Of a stretch of DNA of 64,000 nucleotides, positions 25,518 to 35,350 are shown in pieces. Position numbers and translations under genes: made by a program. Location of the stretch: contig NZ_JBHSJJ010000019.1 of NCBI RefSeq assembly GCF_042652345.1, forward strand, positions 1 through 64,000, in the 5' to 3' direction. This stretch comes from Negadavirga shengliensis (GTDB lineage: Bacteria; Bacteroidota; Bacteroidia; Cytophagales; Cyclobacteriaceae). Every line of letters starts with the position of its first letter. Within the stretch, counting starts at the first letter, position 1. The notes under the pieces are model-generated. The model ran no database searches, was not told the DNA's origin, and saw only the letters and a list, made by a program, of their open reading frames with translations.

Positions 25518-26270
25518 CTATTTCAAAACTAAATCTATAACAGAATTTTCAATTTCTGAAAGGGGCTCCAATTTTCCGTCTTCGAACAGACCGTCCAAAG
25601 TAAACAGATCCTCCACATGGTCGGCCTTATAGTTTCTATAATCCTGAATGACAACACCATTGACTTCCCTTCTGTTAATGGCTTCTCTGAAACGTTTTCC
25701 GCCCCCATCCACATGAAAATCGTATGCCAGGTAATCCATCAAAAAAGTATCCTTATTGAACCAATACAGGTATACGTCATCATAATCCTTGCCTCCTCCT
25801 TTTTTCCTGAAACTTATTTCTACCAGATAATATGGCGTGCCTTTGACTTCTACTTCTCCAATGTAATTTTTGATAACCGCATCATCGTTCAGCAATAACG
25901 GCAACAGCATGAAATACATGACGGAATTGATGGAGTTGCTGTAGGCAGTAGCCCTGTTCTGGGGCACCTCAACCGGCTTTCCATCCATGTACCTTTGGAA
26001 GCCTTCGTTGGATAAGACATCCCTGATGGCTATCCCCACCGTGTCTTTGAATTCCCGGGTGTACCTGAACTCCTGTTGGGTTTTGAGCAGCGTGTAATGG
26101 ATGTTCCTAAATTCAAACTCCATCCCAATCCGGCCGGGGTAGCCTCCCCAATGGGCCTCAATGCTTTTATCAACGATATCCTGAGCTTTATCATCCCCCT
26201 TACATTCCCACAAAAGGATTGTCACTAAAATAAACAAATACCTATGTTTTTGATATTTTATCTTAAACAT
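25518..26270 (-). CDS. DUF6503-like lipoprotein
   Basis: A 250-aa protein starting MFKIKYQKHRYLFILVTIL, with a lipobox-like LLWEC. I take ATG 26270; the longer frame to 26309 uses TTG and overlaps the upstream gene. Mature-protein phrases such as DIVDKSIEAHWGG, FEFRNIHYTLL, VLSNEGFQRYMDG, YSNSINSVMYFMLLP and GGGKDYDDVYLYWFNKDT match what I recall of the Bacteroidota DUF6503 family. Function unknown. It is the third gene of a minus-strand run with a membrane glycosyltransferase and another lipoprotein. Confidence 0.7.
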   Translation of the reverse strand: MFKIKYQKHRYLFILVTILLWECKGDDKAQDIVDKSIEAHWGGYPGRIGMEFEFRNIHYTLLKTQQEFRYTREFKDTVGIAIRDVLSNEGFQRYMDGKPVEVPQNRATAYSNSINSVMYFMLLPLLLNDDAVIKNYIGEVEVKGTPYYLVEISFRKKGGGKDYDDVYLYWFNKDTFLMDYLAYDFHVDGGGKRFREAINRREVNGVVIQDYRNYKADHVEDLFTLDGLFEDGKLEPLSEIENSVIDLVLK

Positions 26271-26302
26271 GAAAGAAGTCAGGTTGATGGGAGAATAAAC
26301 TC

Positions 26303-27634
26303 TCAGCAAATTAATACTTTTTTCCTGATGAATAGACTATCACGCCAAATAAAAAACATCAGCGTGCCATATTGTATCAGTTGTAACCACCAGATTTCCT
26401 CAACAATGGAAGACTGGTAACCCGCATAAGATAAAAACACCACATAGGACCATACCAAAAAGCTCCGCTGTGCTCCCAGAACCGATATCCCGAAAGGTAC
26501 CAGGAGGTACCAGGGATGGACCACCGGATGCAGGATAAGGTATATCAGATACAGCAACACCGCGGTTTCTACAAGTTGGGAAACGCTTCTTTCTCTTCTA
26601 TCATACTTTAAGGATACCCAGATGATGAGTCCCCAGGTTATCAAGCCCAATAAAGGACTTAAAATGGCAATGGGATTAAAACCAACTATCCACATCACCA
26701 TATTTCTGATAAGATAGTACACTGACGCATTGAACTCAAACTTCCCATGGTATAAACCAAGACTTTCCAAAAAGTAAGGCGCAGCACCATCCAGAAGAAC
26801 CGGAGCCATCATCACCGCCGCGCTCATGCTCAAAGACAAGACAAAAACCCACCTTTTAAGTGGAAAAACAAACCGTAAAAATGCCGGCACCAAAATCACC
26901 GGGGTCAGTTTTACTCCGATCGCCGTGCCCAATGAGATCCCTGACATTTTGGGCTGCTTGGCAACAAAGTAAATAGCTGCCAGTACAAAAAAAAGCATGA
27001 TCCCCTCAAAATGAAGGTTGCCCCCTATTTCCAGCAATACCAATGGATTTAAGGCATATACCAGGACGTTTTTTTTGGGAAGGTTAAGCATAACAGTGAG
27101 CTGATACAATAAAAAAACAACACCCATTTCAAACACAAACAAGACCCCCCTTATCACCAACAAATTAAGCAACAGATCCTGCCGCCCTATATATGCGGCC
27201 ATCGCAAAAACCACTTGATTAATGGGAGGGTAGATACTGTAATATTCAGGAGAATTAAGTCCAAGAAAAAGTTCTTCATAAAATACAGGGTCAGTGGCAC
27301 TCATATGCTCCAGCACCTCTACAGGGAGGTATGTATAGGGATTCAACCCATGAATCAACAAATGCCCGTCCCATAAAAAGCGGTAGAAATCATCAGAAAG
27401 CGTTGGCACGGAAAAGATAAAAACCAAACGGCAGAAAAATGAAAAAACCAGTAGCGGTTGAATGCGGCGCGCTTGGTCAGCCGAATAGTGGCAAACCACG
27501 GTATAGATGAGAAACAACAAGCTATAAACGGCCAGCAACAGCCAAAAATTATTCCTTGGCAAATAAGCCATGACTGCCAGTAACGCCGAAAAAACAGATA
27601 AACCTGCCCAAAGACCCATTAACTTTTTTTTCAT
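26303..27634 (-). CDS. GT-C type membrane mannosyltransferase-like protein
   Basis: A 443-aa integral membrane protein with about 11-12 hydrophobic segments. LSDDFYRFLWDGHLLIHGLNPY after the second or third segment carries the acidic loop expected of polyprenol-phosphate-sugar-dependent GT-C glycosyltransferases (GT87/DUF2029-like), and PEYYSIYPPINQ and HPVVHPWYLL are further family-like loops. It would glycosylate lipids or proteins on the outer face of the inner membrane. Start ATG 27634 overlaps the TGA of the upstream lipoprotein gene by 4 nt (ATGA), so translation is coupled. Confidence 0.75.
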   Translation of the reverse strand: MKKKLMGLWAGLSVFSALLAVMAYLPRNNFWLLLAVYSLLFLIYTVVCHYSADQARRIQPLLVFSFFCRLVFIFSVPTLSDDFYRFLWDGHLLIHGLNPYTYLPVEVLEHMSATDPVFYEELFLGLNSPEYYSIYPPINQVVFAMAAYIGRQDLLLNLLVIRGVLFVFEMGVVFLLYQLTVMLNLPKKNVLVYALNPLVLLEIGGNLHFEGIMLFFVLAAIYFVAKQPKMSGISLGTAIGVKLTPVILVPAFLRFVFPLKRWVFVLSLSMSAAVMMAPVLLDGAAPYFLESLGLYHGKFEFNASVYYLIRNMVMWIVGFNPIAILSPLLGLITWGLIIWVSLKYDRRERSVSQLVETAVLLYLIYLILHPVVHPWYLLVPFGISVLGAQRSFLVWSYVVFLSYAGYQSSIVEEIWWLQLIQYGTLMFFIWRDSLFIRKKVLIC

Positions 27635-28512
27635 GGATTGAGGCGTAATTCCCTTCTCAGCCGGCTGTCTCCTAGCCTGTTTTTTGTCCAATAATCTATC
27701 TGTCTAACGGCTTTTCGCTCTGCATGGCTTACCTCTTGGGTACCATCCTCCAATAAGGAAATCTCTTCAAAAGCCGTTATCTGATAGGGAAATTCACGTT
27801 CGTACCAGATTTTTACCATCCTGTTGTAGTCCACATAATCCACTTCAAGCTCATCATAAGTACTGTCTATCCTTTTGACTCTAAGCAGCGCTTTTTGGGG
27901 CACAATAGGTTCATGAGAAAAACGCTGCTCCAATAAACCCGGAACCAAATCCACTTCGCCCAGTGGCAAATGTTCAGGACCGATACGGATCAGATTCCAC
28001 AGGTGGTCCTCTGCAAGCGCCTTGGCCGTAAAGTCCACATCCCCCTCTTCCTCAAAATAGGAATATAATTTCCCCTTATAGGCATCTCCATTCAGGTTCA
28101 TCTGGGAAAATGACTGTCCGCACCAATCCTGGGACGAAGCCGTGATCTTCATGGCAGAGGTTTCCGCATAGACCGGCGAAAAAACCGACAACATCATATG
28201 ATAAGGATAAATGCCCGTAACAAATTCTTTGGTCATGTTCATCTTCAATACATTCACGGCATCCCTTCCGGCACTTTCGTAGTCATCCAGTTTTACATGC
28301 TTCTTCCTGGAAAATTCCTCGGTAACAAAAATCAGCACCGCCTCTCCTTCCCTGGCCTCACCATAGCGGTATTGTGTCAGATCAAAAGCGTTGATTTCTG
28401 CTTTTCCCTGATACCAATAACTTCCAAACTGCTGTTTGTCCACGTCTCTTTGGGGCGGGCCGCATGCAAACATGACAGAGGCCAACGATAAATATATGCT
28501 AAGTTTCTTCAT
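27631..28512 (-). CDS. Hypothetical lipoprotein (Bacteroidota family sometimes labelled Maf-like)
   Basis: A 293-aa protein with a lipoprotein signal ending VMFAC (Cys17). Conserved-looking segments are FGSYWYQGKAEINAFDLTQYRYGE, EAVLIFVTEEFSRKKHVKLD and SSQDWCGQSFSQMN (each given up to 20 residues elsewhere). I recall relatives annotated as septum formation inhibitor Maf, but it has no Maf nucleotide-pyrophosphatase motif, so that label appears wrong. It is the first gene of a three-gene operon with the GT-C enzyme and the DUF6503-like lipoprotein. Function unknown. Confidence 0.65.
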   Translation of the reverse strand: MKKLSIYLSLASVMFACGPPQRDVDKQQFGSYWYQGKAEINAFDLTQYRYGEAREGEAVLIFVTEEFSRKKHVKLDDYESAGRDAVNVLKMNMTKEFVTGIYPYHMMLSVFSPVYAETSAMKITASSQDWCGQSFSQMNLNGDAYKGKLYSYFEEEGDVDFTAKALAEDHLWNLIRIGPEHLPLGEVDLVPGLLEQRFSHEPIVPQKALLRVKRIDSTYDELEVDYVDYNRMVKIWYEREFPYQITAFEEISLLEDGTQEVSHAERKAVRQIDYWTKNRLGDSRLRRELRLNP

Positions 28513-28658
28513 CGCGAATCAAATGATTGTACCAACGAATTTAACGCATTTAGAGAAGATATCATGAAATATTGCAAGCTAACCATCTTTCTCTCTCCAA
28601 AATAAGCGGAATTCTCCTTAATCTTTTAATTTTGGGCTCAGATTCATTCAATTGACAA

Positions 28659-31600
28659 ATGCGCAGTATTAAACTTATTTTAGCTCTTATCGCTCTTCTG
28701 GGCCCGCTTCTTACGGTCCGGGGAGAAGAAGCCCCCAAGTGGCTTCGTTATCCAGCCATCTCTCCTGATGGAACCACCATTGTATTTACCTATAAAGGGG
28801 ATCTCTTTTCGGTGCCGAGTCAGGGCGGAAAAGCCACTCAACTCACGTTCCATGAAGCGCATGATTTTATGCCTGTGTGGAGCAAGGATGGCAAAACCAT
28901 CGCATTTGCATCCGACCGGTATGGTAATTTTGACGTTTTCGTCATGGACGCGGAAGGTGGCCCGGCTTCCCGGCTAACCTTTCACTCCAATGATGAAATG
29001 CCTTACTCATTTTCTTCAAATGACGCGTATGTGATTTTTGGCGGCGTGAGACAGGACCTCGCCGAACACCGCCAGTATCCTACGGGCTCCCAACCGGAAC
29101 TCTATCAAGTACCCGTAGGAGGAGGACGTATCCAACAGGTCTGGACCCTCCCGGCTGAATATGTGCAGGTAAGCAAAGACGGGACAAAAATGATATATCA
29201 CGATAAAAAAGGTGGGGAAAATGAGTGGCGGAAAAAACACCGGTCTTCCATAACCAGAGATATATGGTTATACGACAAGGAAACGGGCGTCCATCAAAAG
29301 ATCACTGATTTTTACGGAGAAGACAGAAACCCGGTATTTGCGCCGGATGAAAAATCCGCTTATTATCTCAGTGAAGAAAACGGAAGCTTCAATATTTTTA
29401 AAACAAACCTGGACCAACCCGGCCAAAAAACCGCCCTTACCCGTCTACAGGATTTCCCTGTCCGTTTTCTAAGCATTTCCAATACCGGTTTGATGAGTTT
29501 TTCCTACGACGGTGAGCTTTATACTTTCCGGGAAGGAGAAGAACCCACAAAACTGAACATCATGGTTAAAACCCAGCCTGCAGCCAACACGGAGCGTTTC
29601 ATCACCGTCAATGGAGAAGTAAAGGAAATGTCCGTTTCCCCCAACGGAAAGGAAATTGCCTTCATTTCCAGGGGCGAGGTTTTTGTCACCTCCGTTGACG
29701 GGGCATTGACCAAAGGATCACCCGGACGCCAGAGCAGGAAAGGTTTGTACAGTTTGCGCCTGACGGAAAATCCATAATATATGCCAGCGAACGTGACGGT
29801 AAATGGCAGATTTACCGGGCCTCAAAAATCAGGGAAAAGGAAGAGCCGTTTTTCTTTGCCAGCACCCTGATAAAAGAAGAGGTACTCATCAGCAATGACA
29901 TGGATAATTACCAGCCTTTACTCTCTCCTGATGGTAAAAAGCTGGCCTATGTCGAAGACAGGAGAAGCATAAAAGTAATGGATGTAAACGCCAAAAAAAC
30001 ACTCACCCTGATGACGCCCGACCAGTTGTTCCATATGCGGGACGGGGATCAATATTTTACCTGGAGCCCTGATAGCAAGTGGCTTTTGGCAGAATACAAC
30101 CCTACCATGGTGAACAGCGAGGTCGTGCTGCTGGATGCCTCCGGAAAGCGTGAAATGGAAAATCTGACTGAAAGTGGCTACGGGGATTACCGCCCCAAAT
30201 GGATAAATGCAGGAAAACAGATGATTTGGTTCAGTAACCGTGACGGATTAAAAAGCTTTGCAAGCAGCGGCAGGTCTGAAAATGATGTCTTTGCACTTTT
30301 TTTCACCAAAGAAGCTTATGACAAATTCAACTTAAGCAAAGAAGAATATGATTTGTTAAAAGAAGTGGAAAAAGCCGACAAGGAAGATGATGAAAAAGAA
30401 CAGCGACAGAAAAAAAAGCAGGAAGTTGAGGACATCGTGATTGACTGGGAAGGCCTGAAGGACAGGAAGGCCAAACTAACCATCCATTCTTCGGCATTGG
30501 GAGACGCCGTCCTGGACAAGGAAGGAGAAAAACTGTATTATCTGGCCCGTTTTGAAAAAGACATGAACCTCTGGAGCACCAACCTCCGCACGAAGGAAAC
30601 CAAGATGGAACTGAAAGTGGATGCCAAAACGGCCAGCCTGGAGTGGGACAAGGAAAAGGAAAATCTCTATCTTTTGGCTGACGGTAAAATTTCCAAAATC
30701 ACGGAAAAGGGGAGCAAAAAAGAAGACATTAAGATTGCCGGTGAGATGACTTTGAATTTGGATGCCGAGCGGGCACATATGTTTGAACACATCCGAAACC
30801 GGGTCAAAGGCATCTTTTATACCCCTGATTTTCATGGTGTGGATTGGGAACAGCTGGCTGCCCAATATGCCCGGTACCTGCCTCATTTGGGCAACAGCTA
30901 TGAGTTTGCGGAAATGGCCTCCGAAATGATCGGTGAACTGAACGTTTCCCATGCAGGTGTGCGCTACAGCAGAAAGACCGATCAGCCCGATGCTACCGCT
31001 TCCCTGGGAATTTTCATCGACTATGATCATCAGGACACCGGAGTCAAAATTGTGGAGATACTCAAGAACGGCCCCTTGGACAAGACCGGAATGGAAATCA
31101 AACCCGGAATGGTGATTGAAAAAATCGATGGAGAACCATTAACTATAGATAAAGACGTGGCCCGGTTTCTCAACCGGAAGGAAGACAAGTTTACCTTGCT
31201 GGAAATATTCGACCCAACGGCAAAAGCCCGAAAACAAGTCACCGTCAAACCCATCAGCCTGTCGCAGGAAAATCAGTTGCTTTATAAGCGCTGGGTGAAA
31301 AGAAATCAGGCTGAAGTGGACAGTCTAAGTGACGGCCGATTGGGATATGTTCACATTCCCGGCATGTCAGACGGTCCTTATCGCGATGCCTATGAAGAAA
31401 TGATGGGGAAATACCATGACCGGGAAGGCATTATCGTGGACACCCGGTTCAACGGCGGGGGCGACCTGGTGGCTGACCTGGCCATGTTTTTTACCGGACA
31501 AAGGTTTATCACCTACGCCACTGAATCCAGGGAAATAGGCTACGAACCCACTTTTCGCTGGACCAAACCCACCCTGGCCATGTTCAACGAAGCCAATTAT

Positions 31601-31888
31601 TCGGACGGTCACTGCTTTGCCTGTGGCTATACCGATCTCCAAATCGGGAAAACAGTGGGAATGCCTACTCCGGGCACCTGTTCGTTTGCAGGTTGGGAAA
31701 GTCTTCCCGACGGAAGCCGATGGGGCGTGGTCCCGGTTTCGGCCAAAAACAAGGATGGAGAGTGGATGGAAAACAATGAGACCAAACCCCGGTTTGAGGT
31801 CAAAAATATGCCTGGAAAAATCGATAAAGGTGTAGATCAACAGCTGGAAAAGGCCATTCTGGAACTGATGAAGGATATTGATAAATAA
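28659..31888 (+). pseudogene. Tricorn-like S41 family protease, split by a one-base frameshift
   Basis: Reads as one 1076-codon gene if a single base is restored near 29711-29715. The first part (28659-29777, 372 aa) has a signal peptide and TolB-like propeller repeats (YPAISPDGTTIVFTYKGDLF, PVWSKDGKTIAFASD). The second part continues the propeller in the next frame (RFVQFAPDGKSIIYAS, NYQPLLSPDGKKLAYVED). Then come a PDZ domain (LGIFIDYDHQDTGVKIVEIL) and the S41 core with LGYVHIPGM, DTRFNGGGDLV and NYSDGH, whose Ser is the probable nucleophile. The break is in an A run (ACCAAAGGATC where ACCAAAAGGATC is expected). It may be a real mutation or a sequencing error. A terminator follows at 31905. 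Confidence 0.88.
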
Positions 31889-31904
31889 CAAAATATTTTT
31901 TTAC

Positions 31905-31952
31905 AGGGGTGATGGATAAGCAACGGCTTATGTTTTTCCATCACCCCTTTTT
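31905..31952 (+). terminator. Rho-independent terminator after the S41 protease gene
   Basis: A 12-bp perfect stem, AGGGGTGATGGA (31905-31916) with TCCATCACCCCT (31937-31948), continued inward by TAAGC/GCTTA and followed by a T tract. It starts 17 nt after the stop codon. Confidence 0.85.
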
Positions 31953-32120
31953 ACAAACCCACCCCCCTCCCATTACTTCTTGCTCTCCGTGCCCTCTGTG
32001 GTGATCCTTTTTAAAACCACAGAGCAAAGGAGCAATAAGAGATTCAAACCTTTTTACAAACCCACTTCCCTTTCCAAACCCCTCCCATTACTCCGTGCCC
32101 TCTGTGGTGATCCTTTTTAA
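31949..32120. repeat. Direct duplication of a dispersed CTCTGTGGT repeat
   Basis: Two copies of a roughly 65-70 bp unit, 31949-32013 and 32051-32120. Both begin TTTTTACAAACCCAC and end with CCGTGCCCTCTGTGGTGATC plus CTTTTTAA. AACCACAGAGCAAAGGAGCAA between them is an inverted relative. The same word family occurs at 36229-36350. No coding potential; the rest of the gap to 32225 must hold the promoter of the next gene. Confidence 0.7.
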
Positions 32121-32225
32121 CCCGCCCCTCTCAAACTTATTCCCCCCGTTCCTACGTTATAAAGAAGAAAGCACTGCTTTTCAGCAATTTATAAGGAAGC
32201 AGTGGACATTCAATCTGATTTAACC

Positions 32226-34673
32226 ATGAACAACCAAACACTCAAAATATTAATTGCGGGCATACTGTTGCTACTTGGATCAGCGGCGCTGACCATACCG
32301 GGATCTGCTGTTTTGGAAAAAATAGAAACCCATCTTTCCGTTTGGCGGATCAACTATGCTCCCGAAAAAGTATACCTGCACCATGACAAACCTTTCTACA
32401 GGGCCGGTGAAGTGGTCTGGCTCAAAGCTTATCTGGTGAATGCATCCAATTTACAGCATTCCGACAAAAGCAACATTCTGTATGTCGACCTTACCAACGA
32501 AGCAGGTGAAGCAGTGAAAAAATTAAAACTCAACCCTGTCCAAGGAAGGGCACATGGAGACATATCGCTGCCGGAGGACTTGCAGGAAGGGATTTATCGC
32601 CTCACTGCCTACACCAACTGGATGAGGAATTTTGGAGAGGATACGTTCTTCGAAAAAGAAATATACATTTGGTCCGAGCAGTCGGAACAAATAAACCAAG
32701 AATCCAGGGGAACAGTGGAACCCTCTCTGCCGGACCTGCAGTTTTTTCCCGAAGGAGGGGACCTGGTGTATGGTCTTTCCAGCCAAGTGGCTTTCAAAGC
32801 CATCGGCCCGGATGGCCGTGGCGTGCCGGTTTCCGGGGGAATCTTTGATGACCAAGGGCTGAAAGTGGCGGACTTTGAGCATCAATACCTCGGTATGGGG
32901 GCTTTTACCTTGGAGCCAGCGCCGTCCCGCCATTATTACGCAAAAGTAAATTTCGAAAATGGTGAAACGGTAGACTATCCCTTACCGGATGTCAAGGCTT
33001 CCGGGCAGGTAATGGCCATCGATGAAACCGGGGACCAAGATCATATTCTGCTGAAAATTGCTGACAACACCGGCACCGATGAGGGACTGTTGCTTACCGG
33101 TATATCTCAGGATGAGTTGAAATATACGGAGGAGATACAACTTTCCGGGACAGGAGAATATCAGACAAAAATCCCAAAAAGTGATTTTCCCACAGGTATC
33201 GCAAGAATTACCTTATCCAAAAGTACCGGGGAACCCCTGGCAGAACGACTGGTTTTTATTGACCACGAAGATTATTTAAATGTTCAGATCCTTTCCGACC
33301 AGGATGAATATTATTCAAGGGAAGCCGTGACACTGGATATAGAAGTGACAGACAAAGAAGGCAACGCTGTAGAAACGGATTTGTCATTGGCAGTCACCGA
33401 CGATCAAAGCCTCCCCCGCTCATCCCATGGCCTGCGCTTAAAAAGCTATATGCTGCTTAATTCCGACTTACGGGGATTCATTGAGTCTCCGGGTTACTAC
33501 TTTGATCCGGAAAATGAAAACAGAAAGGAAGCCTTGCGTACTTTGATGATGACACAAGGCTGGAGACGCTTCGGGTGGGAAGCCATGATTGCGGGCAATT
33601 TCCCCAAGATCAACCACAGTAATGAGCGGGACATCAATATCCACGGAAACCTTCAGAGGAGAAACGGAAATCCTGTAAAGAATGGGGAAGTGATTTTGTT
33701 CCTTAAAGATAAATACCAAACCTTCATCACCACCCCTACAGACGAAAACGGCCGGTTTATCTTTGAAGGATTCCACTTTAGGGATTCCATTGACATTGTG
33801 GTGCAGGGAACCGATGATAGAGGAAGGAAGGACAATGTGGTGGTAAATATTGAAGACAAGCGCTTTACCCCGGAAAAAGCCCCCTCCGCTTACCCCCTCC
33901 CCGGGAACCTCGCCGGGATGATCAATAGGGACCATGTGGTTCCCAGTATCCCCCTGTTTCAGGGTATGGAAACGGATATAGGCAGCCTGGAACTCGGCGA
34001 ACTCCTCCTGGATGAGGTAGTGGTAGAAGGAAGGGCGGAGGTTACAGAGCCTTTCCGGCTTCACCGCGAGGCTGACGTGACCATCAGACGGGAACAGTTA
34101 CCGGTAGCACCTTCCGGCAATATACTGGAGAGTCTACAGGGACGGGTAGCGGGGCTACAGATTACCCAAATGGGGCGGGATCGCTTCAGGGCGGTGATCA
34201 GGGGACAGGGCACCCCGCTCTTTCTTCTTGATGGCATGCCGGTGGACGAAAGCATTCTTCAAAGCATCAACCAGTTTGATATCAGCCGGATAGAAATCCT
34301 GAAAAGTCCCGGGAACGTAGGTATTTATGGAGGAAGAGGAGCAGGTGGGGTCATCGCGCTATACACCCATCGCGGTTATCCGGAGGAAATAGAAGAGCCG
34401 GAAACCGGCGACCATATTATTGTCCACCGTCTGGGAGGGTTCAGCAAAAGCCGGCAATTTTATTCGCCCCGCTATGACCAAAACCAAGAAAGCTCCATTC
34501 CCGACGACAGAACCACGATCTATTGGAATCCCATGGTCAGAACAAATGCCGAAGGCAAAGCCCGGGTGACCTTTTATACCGCAGACAAGAGCAGTCTCTA
34601 TCGGGTAATTGCAGAGGGGATCAGTGATACAGGCACCCCAGGTTTGAAAGAAATTTCACTGGAGGTATATTGA
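32226..34673 (+). CDS. MG2-domain protein with a TonB-receptor plug domain but no barrel
   Basis: An 815-aa exported protein; start ATG 32226 (GTG 32202 is the only longer choice), with a hydrophobic signal in the first 25 residues. Residues about 45-140 are a macroglobulin MG2-like domain (PEKVYLHHDKPFYRAGEVVW), followed by further beta domains including a carboxypeptidase-regulatory-like one (about 470-560). At about 620-730 there is a SusC-type plug: IRGQGTPLFLLDGMPV, INQFDISRIEILKSP and NVGIYGGRGAGGVIALYT. No outer-membrane barrel follows; 90 residues of beta sequence end the protein. A plug without a channel suggests a binding or assembly role. It resembles the shorter protein at 54335. 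Confidence 0.8.
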   Translation: MNNQTLKILIAGILLLLGSAALTIPGSAVLEKIETHLSVWRINYAPEKVYLHHDKPFYRAGEVVWLKAYLVNASNLQHSDKSNILYVDLTNEAGEAVKKLKLNPVQGRAHGDISLPEDLQEGIYRLTAYTNWMRNFGEDTFFEKEIYIWSEQSEQINQESRGTVEPSLPDLQFFPEGGDLVYGLSSQVAFKAIGPDGRGVPVSGGIFDDQGLKVADFEHQYLGMGAFTLEPAPSRHYYAKVNFENGETVDYPLPDVKASGQVMAIDETGDQDHILLKIADNTGTDEGLLLTGISQDELKYTEEIQLSGTGEYQTKIPKSDFPTGIARITLSKSTGEPLAERLVFIDHEDYLNVQILSDQDEYYSREAVTLDIEVTDKEGNAVETDLSLAVTDDQSLPRSSHGLRLKSYMLLNSDLRGFIESPGYYFDPENENRKEALRTLMMTQGWRRFGWEAMIAGNFPKINHSNERDINIHGNLQRRNGNPVKNGEVILFLKDKYQTFITTPTDENGRFIFEGFHFRDSIDIVVQGTDDRGRKDNVVVNIEDKRFTPEKAPSAYPLPGNLAGMINRDHVVPSIPLFQGMETDIGSLELGELLLDEVVVEGRAEVTEPFRLHREADVTIRREQLPVAPSGNILESLQGRVAGLQITQMGRDRFRAVIRGQGTPLFLLDGMPVDESILQSINQFDISRIEILKSPGNVGIYGGRGAGGVIALYTHRGYPEEIEEPETGDHIIVHRLGGFSKSRQFYSPRYDQNQESSIPDDRTTIYWNPMVRTNAEGKARVTFYTADKSSLYRVIAEGISDTGTPGLKEISLEVY

Positions 34674-34840
34674 TTTTCAGGTATTTTAACCTCACGACAA
34701 CGCTTTGATTCAGAAGGAGTCATATGTCCTTTTCCGGATAATTATGGCTCCAATATGATAATTTCCGGCCTGAAAACAGCCTTTGCCACCCAAATTAGCA
34801 TGGTAATTGCCGCTTTGTAATTTTATTAACCACTGTAGCC

Positions 34841-35293
34841 ATGCAAGAAACCAAAAACCAAGCTGTTCTGGATAAGCTCTATGAACTTGTCCAAACCTGT
34901 GAAGATTCCGTCAAAGAATACCAGAATGCCGCCAAACACCTCAAAGAGGGTGAGCTTTCCACCATATTTTACCGGCTGTCCCAACAAAGGGCTTTGTTCA
35001 GAGAAGAGCTAAAAAGCTGTATCAGAGATTTGGGAGGCAGTGACCAACCCGATACCAGTTTTTCCCATACTTTACAAAGGATCTGGATAGAATTTAAATC
35101 AGGTCTGAACGGCAACGACACCGATAAAATCATCAACACCTGTGAAAAAATAGAAAGAGGTGCTGTCCAAAGATATGAAGACGCATTGAAAGCAGATCCT
35201 CCGGAGTACATCAAAGAAATCATTTCAAAACAACATACCATGATCAAAGGTACTTTCACGCAGTTGGAAGAATTTAAGCGCAACAGTGGGTAA
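34841..35293 (+). CDS. DUF2383 / PA2169 family four-helix-bundle protein
   Basis: A 150-aa helical protein of the ferritin-like DUF2383 family. Its pattern LYELVQTCEDSVKEYQNAA, FYRLSQQRALFREELK, CEKIERGAVQRYEDAL and ISKQHTMIKGTFTQLEEF gives four amphipathic helices with Glu/His positions typical of the fold. The family has no firm function; members are linked to stress responses. There is no signal peptide. It is monocistronic, 57 nt before the esterase gene. Confidence 0.85.
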   Translation: MQETKNQAVLDKLYELVQTCEDSVKEYQNAAKHLKEGELSTIFYRLSQQRALFREELKSCIRDLGGSDQPDTSFSHTLQRIWIEFKSGLNGNDTDKIINTCEKIERGAVQRYEDALKADPPEYIKEIISKQHTMIKGTFTQLEEFKRNSG

Positions 35294-35350
35294 ATACGCT
35301 GCTTTCTATTTTGAAAGTTTGATTATCTTGCAGAAAATCCAAAATCTGCA

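Noticed and set aside
27631..28512. Maf-type nucleotide pyrophosphatase
   Set aside because: The protein is a lipoprotein and lacks the Maf motif; the label in related entries appears to be an annotation error.
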